A DNA stretch of 64,000 nucleotides from Perognathus longimembris pacificus (Eukaryota > Chordata > Mammalia > Rodentia > Heteromyidae), in NCBI RefSeq assembly GCF_023159225.1, contig NC_063166.1:50083649-50147648 (forward strand), given 5' to 3'. The notes beneath the pieces were generated by a model. That model was not told the DNA's origin and did not search any database. It saw only the letters and a program-made list of their open reading frames with translations. A program made the position numbers and the translations under genes. How positions within the stretch are numbered: the stretch's first letter is position 1; the number at the start of each line of letters is the position of its first letter. Positions 22,917 to 34,547 of the stretch are shown one piece after another.

Positions 22917-23178
22917 TTTTTTATTTTTGTTGTTGTTTGTGTGTGTTTGCAGGTCCTGGGGCTTGAACTCAGGGTATTGGCACTGTCTTGAGCTTTTGTG
23001 CTCAAGGCCGTTGCGCTACCACATGCATCACAGCTCCACATGTTGGCTTTGTTTGGGTGCTTAATTGGAGATAACAGTCTCGCAGACTTTCCTACGTGGG
23101 CTGACTTTGAACCATAATCCTCAGAGTTTAGTCTCCTGAGTAGCTAGGATTACAGATATAAGCCACCAGTGCCTGGTT
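22917..23178 (-). mobile_element. B1-Geo SINE, antisense
   Basis: TTGTT-rich tail, GGTCCTGGGGCTTGAACTCA, GTGCTCAAGGCCGTTGCG, linker CTTAATTGGAGATAACAGTC, reversed head GTCTCCTGAGTAGCTAGGAT and CACCAGTGCCTGG. Complete and moderately diverged. Confidence 0.9.
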
Positions 23179-23272
23179 TCAGCAGTAGATTTTTATAACA
23201 TTTTTAGCTCCTTCTTTGATTGTACAGTGTTCAAGAGATAAAAGAAATCTGTATAAGGTGTCCATGGCAGCT

Positions 23273-23633
23273 TGTTATTCAGTTGTCTGTTACTGTGACA
23301 AAATACCTGAAAAGGCTTATACTGGCTCGTGGTTTTTGATGTTTTAGCCTACAGTCACTTGGATCTATTGGTTTGGGGGCTTCTATCACCATGGTAGGGG
23401 CAGGTAGTGGAAGAGGCTGCTCATACCATCAGCTAAGGGAGCAAGACCAGGGTTCTAATGTCCTCTTTATGGTCATACCCTCAAAGAATCTAATTTATTT
23501 CCACTAAGCCCCTCCTCCTAAGGTTCTCCCACCTCCCAATGTTTCACCACCTCCCAGTAGCACCAAGGCCTGGGGACTAAGCTTTCAACACACAGTTGGT
23601 CTTTGGACAACATTCTGGATTCAAAGTATAGCA
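23273..23633 (+). mobile_element. MaLR (ERVL-class) LTR
   Basis: TGTTATTCAGTTGTCTGTTA, GTGACAAAATACCTG, ACCATGGTAGGGGCAGG, CCACTAAGCCCCTCC, CACCTCCCAATGTTTCACC, CAAAGTATAGCA follow a MaLR LTR from its TG start to its CA end. It is directly followed by MaLR internal sequence, so it is a 5' LTR rather than a solo LTR. Confidence 0.7.
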
Positions 23634-24000
23634 AGCTTCTCTTTCAGGAATATAGAGTGCAAGAGTTATAGAGTCATGAAGCTTCCACCCAGATTTCATA
23701 GGAAGGTCTGGGAGATCAAGTGTTTGTGTAGCAGGGTCAGGATGCTTTCAGGCAGCCCCTGAGAGGGCAATGCATAAAGCTGTGAGTGAATATAAAGGTG
23801 CAATGGAGACCTCAGGAATCTGGCACTGCCAGGAGTGTGGAACATCTGACTGGTAAAGCCACAAGCAGTGAGCAGTCAGTCCAAGAGAGAGTTTTGGGGA
23901 GCTGCATATGGCAAGGCCATGGTATTACCAATGGGTTGACTGATGTCCATTTCCCTCTACTTGTGTATAAGTTACAAGTTAGGTGAAGTGAAGGAACTCT
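23634..24000 (+). mobile_element. MaLR internal region, decayed
   Basis: GAAGCTTCCACCCAGATTTC, GGAAGGTCTGGGAGA and later CATGGTATT-type words match the start of the MaLR (THE1/MST type) internal sequence from memory. No gag-like frame is intact. It ends without a visible 3' LTR. Confidence 0.55.
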
Positions 24001-24800
24001 TTCAGCATTAGTTATTTCTAACCCTTCCTTGGCAATTTTTGTAATCTTCCATTCTGGCAGTAGTTAGTAGCAATAACAGACAGCAGCAAGTAGCAGTAGG
24101 TAGTGCTTTCTATCATTGTAACTCTTATGTAGGCCTTGGCTGCTGAGACTTAGCTCTACAGCAACAAGTGTTACAATCCTTGGGACTAGGATATTGAGAT
24201 CCACAGGCCTGAACAGCAGTGGCTATGTTACAGCTCTGAGAATTTAGATTTCAGGATCTTTAGCCCTTGAGAATGGCAGCTGTTGTTACAGCTCTTGGCT
24301 ATGGGTGCAGGTGTTCCAGCTCTCTGAAACTTTTCCACTTCCTCTGCTAGCATTATGCGACTTCCATCCTTATTGCTACCACTGCTAGGGTGGCAGCTAC
24401 TTCTGGCACTATCACCAGTTCTGCTACTAGTAGTCTATCCCCATTGCTCTATCACTGCTACCACCCCAGCTACTATCATTGGAGCTCTGCTGCTCTCTCT
24501 TTTCCCTATTTTCTTGTGACCAGTTCAACTCAGTCTACTAATGATGAAGAAGAAAAGCAGGCAAGAAAAAAAAAAAAACATGGAGAGAAACCTGTGAACA
24601 CAGGAGAGTATCTCCTACCTAACTCATATATTAGTCAAAATAGTCTATTTATTGCAGTGAGGATGTCTGCACCAATCGTGGCGTGGAAGCCCCTGTATAC
24701 AAATAAGGACTATGTTTGAGCCCAATCACAACCCTTTTGTTGAGCCACCATGAAAAGTGATCGTCTTCTGGCCTGGTAGAAATGGCTGCAGGGTTAACTA

Positions 24801-24803
<3 letters not shown>
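24001..24803. other. Unassigned GCT/CAG-rich sequence with degenerate repeats
   Basis: A TTACAGCTCT-like word recurs at roughly 52-62 bp spacing between 24160 and 24300, flanked by CAGC. 24.34-24.5 kb is rich in GCTACT and CTGCTA words. An A-rich run lies at 24568-24580. It could be MaLR internal DNA or a worn minisatellite. Confidence 0.35.
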
Positions 24804-24848
<45 letters not shown>

Positions 24849-24854
24849 TGTGTG
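24804..24854. repeat. (AC)n then (GT)n microsatellite
   Basis: About 42 bp of AC ends in CG and passes into GTGTGTGTG, making a short self-complementary junction. Confidence 0.95.
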
Positions 24855-25159
24855 CTTATGTGTATGCACTGAACATATATTATGATATTTTCTTTGTACT
24901 TAGGAACTAGACGGACATAGAATACATGAATTCTAAGAACTACAAATAAAAGACTATACCAAAGATACTGCTGATCAATCTTCTGCTTGAGATATTAAGA
25001 ACACTGTCCATTACAACATATGTAACTACTGATGTTTAATGTTTCCTATTTTTCTCCTATTATCAAGATTCATATAAACTAGCATAGTCATCGAAGCTTT
25101 GCAAATACAGCATGATTTTCTAGAAATTATTGCTGGGTGAAAAGAAATGCATATTGAAA
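24855..25159. other. Unique AT-rich DNA
   Basis: No recognised feature. Confidence 0.35.
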
Positions 25160-25293
25160 ATGAACTATATAACATGTGGGTTGGACAAACAGAGAGAGTG
25201 AAGGGGTGAAATTGTCCAAAAAGAAATGCATTCATTATCTCACTGTGAAACAGTGTCTCCTCTGTACATCATATTTATAATAACAATAAAAAT
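25160..25293 (+). mobile_element. L1 3' UTR tail with AATAAA end
   Basis: GTGAAGGGGTGAAATTGTCC, AAAGAAATGCATTCATTATC, GTCTCCTCTGTACATCATA and AATAAA are in the same order as the copy at 12850. 5'-truncated. Confidence 0.7.
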
Positions 25294-26451
25294 CTCCCCA
25301 AAAGAAAAGAAATCCACAATTTAAACCAACTGCATTGTAGCAATTAGTATTTAAGTTTATGAAAATCAATAAACACATGAAGAAGAGTGTCATAATTATA
25401 GTTTCTTGTATACAGAATTCCATTGTCTTTTTCAGAGTTCTCACATAAATAACCAAATTTAATTCACTACAGAAAAAATGAGAATGTCAGGTAACCAAAC
25501 TATATCCTAGAAAATGGATATAATCATTAATTTCTCTTAAAGTGGGTAATCTTAGTGAGCTTTTAAGTTTTTCAAAAAGACTGTCCCACATGGTTAGACA
25601 AAATATAAACACATACATCACACATGTGGGGCATTTATGCATTATTTTATTTATTTTAATGATTACTACAATGTATATGTTTCATAATGACATTTGAGTG
25701 AGTAGTCAAACCATACCACAAAAATATGTCCACAATTTGGAGGATTTCTCCTATTTGAGGCCTCAGTTGTTCAAAGAGAAATTTTATGCTTTGAGTAAAT
25801 ATTTATTTACAAAAGGAAACCAACAGCAAGAAAACTTCCTTCTTATTTCTTTTAAAATTCAAGTTTACTTTAAGTAAAAACGCAGTAAATGTTGGGTAAT
25901 AAGGAACAGGACTGAAGTTACTGAATAAAAACTATTTAATACCAGATAACAAAACAGAGTCACTCAAAGAGAAGCTCATCTTAAACTATTTATAGCATAA
26001 CCATGAGGCTTTTATGTGCTATTTGGTTCTCTGTGTGAGTCCTACCAACATATGTAGTAAACTTTGTATTATTTTGAAGGAAATTATTCAACATACACAC
26101 ATACACACAGAGAAAGTCGAATTCATCCACTAAGCTTTCATGTTCATGTATAGAAAATGTTCTTTTTTTCCAAGCTAGCCATAATTTGAGCTACAGTCTA
26201 AGTTTCTAAGATTTCTTTTAGCACTAGTACTCATCCTCATGTAACCCCTTACTAAAGAAAATTAATAAATACATACCAGAAGCTTCAAACAGAAGTGTGG
26301 GGATAACTATGTTAAGTTAAATTCTTACAAAAACTTCCCTATTCACAGGCTATATGATTTAAATAGTGACATATGAATTTGAAACCACTGCTATGACTTA
26401 AGCACCATAAAAATGTAGAAGTAGTGCATAAAAGAAAAAAAAACAAAAAGC
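25294..26451. other. Unique AT-rich DNA
   Basis: No recognised feature. Confidence 0.35.
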
Positions 26452-26580
26452 TATACGTGCAAGGTGCAGCGATACATGCCTATAATCTAAGCTAGTCAGA
26501 AGGAGAAGAAAAAAAGATGCTGATATTTCAAGGTAAACTCGGTGAAAGCATAAGACCCTAGCTGAAAACATACTAAAAGA
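26452..26580 (+). mobile_element. Degraded B1-like SINE fragment
   Basis: AAGGTGCAGCGATACATGCC, TATAATCTAAGCTAGTCAG and a later GACCCTAGCTGAAA resemble a worn B1 head. Boundaries are uncertain. Confidence 0.45.
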
Positions 26581-26594
26581 AAAAGGAACTGTAA

Positions 26595-26890
26595 CTGACT
26601 TTGGCACCCTGGGTATTGATATACATTTATTGGAACTAGTGAAGGGAAGGGGAACATCAAAACGGAGAGACAAAGGGTAAAAGCAAACCAATGAAACAGC
26701 AATACTTACAAGACAATATGTTGTAAACCAACTGTACAATTTGGGGGGGTGTGGGGAGGGAACCGGGGAGGGAGCAAGGTAGGAAAAAAATGAAGGAGGA
26801 GGTAACAAGTTTGAGAAGAAATGTACTCACTGCTTTACATATGTAGCTGTAACCCCTCTGTACATTACTTTTGATAATAAAAAATAATTA
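26595..26890 (+). mobile_element. L1 3' UTR, longest sense copy
   Basis: ACTTTGGCACCCTGGGTATT, GGAACTAGTGAAGGGAAGGG, GAGAGACAAAGGGTAAAAG, AACCAACTGTACAATTTGG, a G-rich stretch, GAAATGTACTCACTGC, TGTAACCCCTCTGTACATTA and a final AATAAA-like region. It defines the order used to recognise the shorter tails. Confidence 0.75.
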
Positions 26891-26894
26891 AAAA

Positions 26895-26960
26895 AGCAAA
26901 AAGGACTTATAGAGTGCAAGCAAGAGATCTTGAGTTCCATCTTCAGTACTACAAAAGAGA
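26895..26960 (+). mobile_element. ID-like 3' half
   Basis: ATAGAGTGCAAGCAAGAGAT, TGAGTTCCATCTTCAGTACT and an A-rich end resemble the 3' half of an ID element, including box B. Confidence 0.5.
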
Positions 26961-27005
26961 GAAAAGAAAGGAAGGGAGGAAGGAATGCAGGGAGGGAGGG
27001 AAGTA
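26955..27005. repeat. GGAA/GGGA purine tract
   Basis: An impure run of GAAAGGAAGGGAGG-type units joins the two ID-like copies. Confidence 0.8.
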
Positions 27006-27017
27006 GGACTACAAATG

Positions 27018-27117
27018 CAGGCTGAAGATGTAGCTCAATAGTAGAGCATTTGACCAACTTGTAAGAGACTTGACTAGTTTGTTTGGTTCTCAGGACCACA
27101 AAAACAAACAAACAAAA
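27018..27117 (+). mobile_element. ID element
   Basis: AGGCTGAAGATGTAGCTCAA (box A), AGTAGAGCATTTG, TTTGGTTCTCAGGACCAC (box B and end), CAAA-repeat tail. Confidence 0.75.
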
Positions 27118-29094
27118 GGTCACTTCTTTCATAACTTCATAGTCCCCTCTATGGTATCTTCTGACCAAAAGTCTCCTGGTTCTATGCCACTTGCTGAGAA
27201 ATCCCCTGGTTTGATTAAACTCTAAAAGATGATCAATAGGGACTTCTGTTTGTTAAACCATGTTATAATTTTAGTATCTTTAGAGGCTACTGAGAAATAC
27301 TAGTGGAATCTTTAACTCCCATTTCCTTCATGGGAGCAAAAAATGTTTTGCTCATTTTCTGTTTCTCCTTATTTTAGCCCTGTTAAAGTATATAAATTAA
27401 TGAAATAAACAAACAAATCCTTGCTAAAACTTAAAAAAAATATGGTGATGATTCAGATAATCAAGCCTCAATAAGTCCTGTTAAGTGGTTATATCATTTG
27501 TGAAGCCTCTCAACCAGAACCTAAGAACTCAGCTACCATAGTGTCTGCTTAGGGGGTCCATGCTAAAGTAAAGGTGAGCATATGGAGCTTTGATAGGGAA
27601 GGAATCATTATTTTATATTTGTTTCATGAATGCTTTTGTTTCTAAGTCATCAGAGTTTTCTATGAATCCTAATAAGTTTCTCTGAAAAAGAGCAGTGGTT
27701 TCCTAAAACAGCTTCCGAACATAAAAGATTGGTCTCAACCATTGTTCTGAAATGTAGGGACCCCTTCTAGACTGGCTTGCTGTATCCAGAGTTACTTAGG
27801 CTCATCTGGGTCTTCTTTTGGAAGTTTTATTTCTTCCTCTTCCTTTTAGATTATTTTCAGGCACTAGAATGAGAAAAAGCAAATTGACCCAAGGAGTCCC
27901 TCTACCCCGATGAGGGTAACTGGGTGGAAATGTCACCACTTCAACAAAATGGCTCTGGTGCAGCAGCTAGCAAGATTGCATGGATTGTTTTAATTAGGCG
28001 GTACTGTACAAAAAGTCTTTTTAGTGTGGGGAACTAATACAAAAAGTCATTTGTCAGAAAGTATAATTATCTTTTGATTAACTACATATTGTTTCATTTG
28101 TAGAAAAATGCTCCAATAATTACATCTCTAAACATTTCAATCTTAAATTTACACAAAACGTATAGTTCCGTTTCTTCCAACAGTCAAAAAACAATACTGC
28201 AAGGAAGACATACGGTACAGTTAGTAATGTGCATTTTTTAACTCCTTATGAACTGAGAGGTTTTAGAGTGTCATAAACTTGCCTCCTAGAAAGCAAAGAG
28301 TTCTTCTGACTTTTTCCAGAGATGCCCCCCCCCACAGCCAAAAGATGAAACTGTGTGCCAAGCTTACATTGCTGTTTCATTTGGTAAATATGTGCTGTTC
28401 TGTCTCTTAGCAGGGGTGAATGACTAGGCATAGATGCTTGAATGCTGACTTGGTTACACAGTGACTCAGTGGAAGGTCCTCTATCTTGCTCTGGAGTTGC
28501 TATGCAGTATGGAAGTCATTGCCCTGACTAGTGTGAAGATATTATGGAATCACATGGTCTTGTGAATAGACCAATGGGCCAGAGATGGCTGCAAGATCCC
28601 CAAATTGTCCTTCCTTCTATGTCACTACATATGAAGGAAATTACTTGACCATTAATGAGATGTCCCCATTTCTTTCTCAGTGATATGAGGGTGTAGAACA
28701 TTCAGTCAACTTCATGCAAAATGTTGATAGTTGAGAAGTACTGGAAATTGAAAAAGAACTAACACACAGTCCTTTCCTTAATTGGTTGATGTTTTTGGAG
28801 TTCACTTTAGTCATCTTTTCCAACTTAATAATGTCATGGAGTTCTGTGGAGCAGCCTCTGAAGATGGTCACTAACAATCCTTTCCTCTTAGAGGTCACAT
28901 CCTTATGTGGTTGCCTTGCCTTTTTCCCAGGGTTTGTTTCTGTGACTAATGCAATGCAATGTAGAAGCAATGACATGTCATCTCTGAGGATAAGGGTAAT
29001 GAAAGTTTATATTCTTTGCCTCTTTCCTCCTGCATCTCTAATATGGAGAAAGGGACTACCATTTTGTTAACAGTTCAATCATTTTTAAGCCAGA
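27118..29094. other. Unique interval
   Basis: No gene or clear repeat recognised. A short poly(C) run lies at 28326-28334. Open frames under 100 codons on both strands overlap at 28.68-29.07 kb. Confidence 0.35.
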
Positions 29095-29240
29095 GCACCT
29101 CAAGCAACACATGAAATTATTTGCTCTGAACCTCAGTTTTTCAGCTTTTGAAGCTATTACTTGAGGGTCAAACTAAATCCCTTGGAGAGTTGTTCTGATG
29201 ATTGAATGAAATGATGAAGTTGAAAAACTGACCTATCATC
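29095..29240 (+). mobile_element. MIR SINE, ancient
   Basis: CTCTGAACCTCAGTTTTTCA and GTTCTGATGATTGAATGAAA follow the MIR core and 3' part (GAGCCTCAGTTTCC, GAGGATTAAATGAG). Confidence 0.5.
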
Positions 29241-32230
29241 AATTTTCACCTGATATCAGTCCTCATAATTATACTTTTATAATAGCATCAATCCAATCTA
29301 AAGACATCATAGATATTAAACTTAGAATAATTTCAGACTCTTTAAACTGTTGCAAAGATATGGCAGTCCACCCTACCATGTATCTTGTTTGTTCTCAGTT
29401 CACATTTTACATTCACATGGTACTTTTATCACTATTTATAAAACAGAGATTACATCATTATTACTGAAATTCTCACTTCATTCAGATTGTCTTAGTTTAC
29501 TGTTGTTGTCTTTTCTATCCCACTCAGGATCCTTTATCACAGTCCAACCATCCTTTTTCTGAGCCTTCCCAAGACTGACCAAGATATTATGACATCACAG
29601 CCTTCCCTAGACTGACTCTTCTTGTTTTTCAGGACCAGCCTAAAAGAGTATGAGACAGGAACTTTGTAGAGTGAATGGCTTTCACATTGAGTTGGTTGGA
29701 TATTCTTCTCATGGTAGGACTGGAGTTATTGGTAGGATGTTTGATCTCTATACTTCTTAGCCATCATTGTTGAGATTTTCAAGATGATGAGCCCATATTA
29801 TTTTGCCTGTCTCCTAAATTACACAGAATAACAAAGCTAGGAAGCAGTGAAAAGAAGGCAGAAAGGGGAATCAAATGCTATCACTGTGTGGATGCTGGAT
29901 TTGTTAGCAAAAAAGCAATTCTTACTTGTTATACATGTGCTCATAGTAAAATTAATTTGGCATGGATTTTTTTGTTCCAGAAATGGGCACAATGTAGCAG
30001 TCCTTACTAATTTCTTAACTATAGGCAATAAATATTAATAAAAATTTCCAACTCATTGTTCATCACCATTGTGTTGCATAATTTGCAGGCAGTTTACTTG
30101 TTGGTGTCATAAAATTTAAGCAACAAGCTACTCCTTCAAGGTCAGTTAGCACAAACTTGAAAGATCTGAGTCAGGCCATCAATAAAATGTGGCAAAATGA
30201 GATCCAGGTGGACAATCTGTGTGCTCAAAAGTCTGAAATGAAATATGATCACCAAATGATACAGAAAATTTCAGCAGCTAAAATCCAGCTAGATTACTTT
30301 AAAAAAAAAAGTTGCCTGCACTGGATAACATCTGTTACAGATGCAGATCTGTGCCGTTGCTATTAAACTGTATAAAATATCTCCTAAGTAAAAACATCAC
30401 ACTTCTTTTCTAACCAGTGACAAGAGGTAAGTCATTTGCATGTTATTGTAAAATGTGTGCTGTCCAGAGGGTGTGTATGACAGACTTTGATGAAGCTAAA
30501 TGCAAGATCAAGAATAAGTAAATAGGAAAGATCTGTCTCCTGGCCCCTTCACCCACACACATAACTCCTATACACGTGCATATCAAAAGCCAAGTATTTG
30601 CTCAAGTTCCGAAGAGTGAAAAATAAGAGTTTCCTCCACTGTAAAGCTAGCAGGCAGCACTAAACGATCTCCAGGGTCTCTTCCAGATTGAAAACTCCTA
30701 ATGTCCTGTAATTCTATTATCCCAGCCTTTGATATGGAATACTCAATGAGAAATAAGCTCAAATCAAGCCTGACAGCCAAAATAGAAGGCACCGAATCAG
30801 TCTTCCTACTCCTAATGCACTAACTGAGTTAATGGCTTAGTAGTAGTACACTACTTGCCCTGACAAATTCCATTCTGTATCTGGTATCAATACCAAGTGG
30901 GGGTGGGGAGATCTTGGGAAAGAAATGGAGTTGGGAGCACATCCTCAGTGAGCATGCCTGCCTGAGGAGCCCAGGAAACAGGGAGCAAAGCTGAAGATCA
31001 GCCCAGGTTTTTAATGCAAAATAGGCATCAGGAGATTTTTCCAGGAGATTAGTCAGCCTTTCCTAAACTTTAACTTTGGGAACTTGGAAGTCAGCCCAAG
31101 GGCTCATAATTTGCTAACAAAGGCAGGAGTTTGGGAAGAGTAGGCAAAGAGAGTTTGGGTTTGCCTTCCTCTTTCTAGCACTCTTAATAGCCAGCATGGT
31201 TCTTCTTCTTCTAACAAATCAGGAACACCCAAATCAACAAACACTAGAAAACTTACCAGATAGCCTGCAATTGCCTTTGGATTTCTGCAGTTAACAGTGA
31301 CATGATTGCTCTTAACTGTGCTGCTGCCCAGAGTGCTCAGCCCTGAAAAGTCTCATCTTGAAGAGTTCTCCTGCAACTCCTCCCCAGAGCTTATAGCCCC
31401 AGGAGTCTGTCAGGGAATGTATCTCACCCTTGCCCCAGCAGATAATTGAGAGGGTCCCTGAGCTTGTAGTTCCTGCTATTGAGTGTGGAGCCAGGTGAAA
31501 CAGCCTCAGCTTCCCCTGGGAGCACATTAGAGGGCCCTGACTGAGAAACTGCCCATGAAGGAGCTCCCATTTTCTGGCAGGAAAACAAAACAGTGCTGTA
31601 ACTTCCTCCCAGTGACCAAAGGCCTTTATTTTGCAGAGAATGCAGGATCCTACAAGTCATGAGCTCTGCTCTCTACAAGGATAGTCAAAACATATTTTTT
31701 TTCTGGATTCTTCTCTGTGTAGCCAGTGCATTCAGATGTAGAATCACCATTTGGATCTCTGGTCCCCTTAGGAGAGCTGAGCTTTCCTCCTGTAGCCCTT
31801 GTGAACAATTCTGACTCAGTTGGTGAAGTCAGGATGGCAAAATATTACACTCACTAGGATCTATCCTACACACCTGTCCTGACCTGGCCTCTCTGGGACC
31901 TCTAGCAGACACCATAGTCTGAGTAAAGGCAGACTTAACATTGGAGGCAGCCCTAGAGATAATTTATGGTTTGTTTGTCTGTGGAAGATCTGGTCCTACC
32001 TCCAGCTACCTCATGTAATTGTGTTGACGTCATACATCTTATTTTTTAGTTTCTCAAACTAACAGGCCCTTGTTTTATGATTTTTCTAGATTTTTTTTCA
32101 CCATGCTCTAAATTCTTGCTCTTTAGAGGACACTCTGAGCATGCTGAAACTTTGTCACCCAGGGACAAGCTCAGGCCATTCCTAGACTCATCTACTCAAG
32201 TTCAATGTGAATCTCAAAAAGGCATGTATG
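29241..32230. other. Unique interval with one unexplained frame at 30088-30366
   Basis: No repeat recognised. On the plus strand a frame is open for about 93 codons up to a TAA at 30364-30366, with a lysine/glutamine-rich sequence that would favour helix. It is not recognised. TTTGCAG precedes it at 30083-30089. The 31.2-31.7 kb part is more balanced in composition. Confidence 0.3.
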
Positions 32231-32468
32231 TCTGGGCACTAGTGGCTTATGACTATAATCCTAGATACTCAGAAGGTTGAGATGTGAGGATCCTGGTTCA
32301 AAGTTAGACCAGGCAGGAAAGTCTGTGGCACTCTTAGCTCCAATTAACCACCAAAAAATCAGAAGTGGAGGAGTGACTCAAGTGGCAAAGCGTAACTTTG
32401 AGCATAAAAAGCTTAGGGACAGGACTCAGGCTCTAAGTTCAAACCCCAGGACTGGCACTAAAAAATTG
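32231..32468 (+). mobile_element. B1-Geo SINE
   Basis: TCTGGGCACTAGTGGCTTAT, AATCCTAGATACTCAGAAGG, TTAGCTCCAATTAACCACC, GACTCAAGTGGCAAAGCG, AAACCCCAGGACTGGCAC. Complete with a short A-rich tail. Confidence 0.9.
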
Positions 32469-32620
32469 CAACACATGACTCACATATACATTAAAGTTTG
32501 GGAAATGTTAGTATAAACAACTGCTATATGCCTTGAGGAGAGTTGAAAATATTCTCAAGGAAGAATCCTCCAATCCTTCCCTAAATGCCTCACAGCTAAG
32601 AACTGATCTGGAAAGGCCTC

Positions 32621-32821
32621 TTTTTTTTTTGGCCAGTCCTGGGGCTAGGACTCAGGGCCTGAGCACTGTCCCTGGCTTCCTTTTGCTCAAGGATAGCACT
32701 CTGCCACTTGAGCCACAGCGCCACTTCTGGCCATTTTCTGTATATGTGGTGCTGGGGAATCGAACCCAGGGCCTCATGTATATGAGGCAGGCACTCTTGC
32801 CACTAGGCCATATCCCCAGCC
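32621..32821 (-). mobile_element. IDL-Geo SINE, well preserved, 13-bp TSD
   Basis: Reverse full-length copy: poly(T), GGCCAGTCCTGGGGCTAGGA, CCACTTGAGCCACAGCGCCA, GGGGAATCGAACCCAGGGCC, CACTAGGCCATATCCCCAGC. The TSD CTGGAAAGGCCTC (32608-32620) matches CTGGAAAGGTCTC (32822-32834) with one mismatch. Confidence 0.95.
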
Positions 32822-32834
32822 CTGGAAAGGTCTC

Positions 32835-33671
32835 TGTACATGGTATCTGATAGATTGTTTCTTAAATTCCCAATTCTTTGAGATTATTTGGAGAAGTAGT
32901 TATTGTTCGGGGCCTCTTTTTGGTCAAGGGGTTGGGGTTAAGGAGATGCCCATTTTGTAGTCTATATTCAGCTTAATTCCAAAACATGTTTATGAAGTGC
33001 CAGCCTAAATAATGTACTAAACTTTCTATTTAACTTCATAAGTCTCTGGACATATATCAAATTTGGTCTAATTCAGTTTTGTTTTGTTTTTTTATTTGAG
33101 AGTTCTGGGGCTGGAAGCAAAATACTAAAGTGATTTAAAACAAAATTCAAATCTCTGGTTAGCAATTTCCAAACAGTGACACAGTCAATGCCTGCTGATA
33201 AAACAAAAATGTAGCGTGGTTGTACCTAAGCCTTATAGGCAACTAATAATGAGATCACGAGGGTACCAAGAGTTACCTTTTATTGTTATGGATTTTATAC
33301 ATGGGTGTTATTGTTCTCGAGGTGTAATTTGTCTCTTGGGAGAAGCAATTCTGTTGCAAAGCCATCTTTTCTTTTTGGTACTCAGCAGAGCAAATGGCCA
33401 ATCGTCAACGTAATGGAGACCTTGACATTTTCAAGGCTAGTTAAACTGGTCCAAGAAGTAGACTTTTCAGTGTAGTTATTCCACTTTCCAGAAAGAATTA
33501 AATTTGGAGACAACCAGGCGGATAGAGGGTAACAAAAAGTCTCTGCCCCTTATCCCCCCTGTCCCTCAGAAATGAGTCCTCGTCCAAAATGCTCTTTCCT
33601 TGGTTGAGGAAAAAGCCAGAGAACCTAATACATTTTAGGCATAACACAAGTTCATCAATCACCATTGGAGA
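32835..33671. other. Unique AT-rich DNA
   Basis: No recognised feature apart from a GTTTTGTTTTT run at 33080-33095. Confidence 0.35.
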
Positions 33672-33756
33672 AAAGAAGCCAGGGACAGTGCTTAGGCCCT
33701 GAGTTTAAGCCCCAGGACTGGGGTGGTGGAGGGGGGGAAGAGAGAGAGAGAGAGAA
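33672..33756 (+). mobile_element. Geo right-monomer 3' end plus GGA tract
   Basis: GAAGCCAGGGACAGTGCTTA and CCCTGAGTTTAAGCCCCAGG are the last ~50 bp of the Geo monomer. A GGTGG/GAGAGA purine tract to about 33756 takes the place of an A-tail. Confidence 0.75.
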
Positions 33757-33935
33757 CAAAGGTGATATACAGAGAGGTTATAGTTACTTAAGCCAGGTAA
33801 TTAGCACATTTCTTTTTGGACAATGTCACCCCTTCCTTGGCTCTCTACCAGTTTTTCCCTTTTATCCCCACAAGTTGTATGGTTTATTTGCAACATAGTG
33901 TCCAGTGAATACCTTTGCTGCATTTGTTCTCCCTT
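33757..33935 (-). mobile_element. L1 3' UTR tail, antisense
   Basis: AAAGGTGATATACAGAGAGG, TTATAGTTACTTAAGCC, GGACAATGTCACCCCTTCC, ACAAGTTGTATGGTTT, in the same order as the other antisense tails. Confidence 0.7.
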
Positions 33936-33939
33936 TATT

Positions 33940-34152
33940 CCTTCTTTGGTTTTGTGCTGGGACTGAGGCATGCTGTCTAAGATTTTTTACTCAAAGCTGA
34001 CACTCTACCACTTGAGACACAGCTCCAATTCTGGCTCTTTTGGTGGGTCCTTGAAAGTAAGAATCCCATAGATGTTTATCGTTGAACCACAATCCTCAGA
34101 TTTTAACCGCCTGAGTAACTAGTCTTAGAGATGTGAGCCACCAGCACCCATC
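33940..34152 (-). mobile_element. B1-Geo SINE, antisense, altered linker
   Basis: TTTGTGCTGGGACTGAGGCA, TTACTCAAAGCTGACACTCT, CCACTTGAGACACAGCTCC, then an unusual linker, and the reversed head ACAATCCTCAGATTTTAACC and AGCCACCAGCACCCA. Confidence 0.75.
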
Positions 34153-34316
34153 TCTTACGCTGATTCTTTCATAGAGAACTCAGGAACTTAAAGTCCATTC
34201 TATCCTACAACACTTGTACCTCATTCCACTGTTCTGAACTTGGAGAAGCCAATGGGAAGATTAGTAATATTCTCACTTTAAGAAGGAGAGATAACATCAC
34301 AGAGTTTATTGATGCT

Positions 34317-34521
34317 AGCTGGGCATTGGTGGCTTATATATGCAATCCTAGCTACTCAGGAGCCCAGGCAAGAAAGTCTGTGTGATTCATATCTCCAATT
34401 AATTACCCAAAAGCCAAAACCTGTGCTGTGACTCAAGTGGTACAGCACTATCGTTGTGCAAAAAAGAAAAATCTTAGGGAGAGCCCTTGAGCCCTGATTT
34501 CAAGCCCCAGGACTGGCACAT
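34317..34521 (+). mobile_element. B1-Geo SINE with head deletion
   Basis: GCTAGCTGGGCATTGGTGGC, AATCCTAGCTACTCAGGAG, then a jump into CCAGGCAAGAAAGTCTGTG, so about 35 bp of the head are missing. The linker CATATCTCCAATTAATTACC and right monomer end CAAGCCCCAGGACTGGCAC are kept. Confidence 0.85.
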
Positions 34522-34543
34522 AGACATACAGACACAGACAGAC

Positions 34544-34547
<4 letters not shown>

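Noticed and set aside
23269..23637. AGCT on both sides of the MaLR LTR as a TSD
   Set aside because: The sequence right after the LTR matches MaLR internal DNA, so the right-hand AGCT is within the element; four bases can also match by chance.
26398..26808. A 136-codon minus-strand frame
   Set aside because: It is the reverse of A-rich and G-rich L1 3' UTR and SINE sequence; low-complexity content explains it.
33080..33120. TTTGTTTT run followed by GTTCTGGGGCTGGA as a SINE start
   Set aside because: The match stops after about 15 bp and nothing of the right monomer follows.
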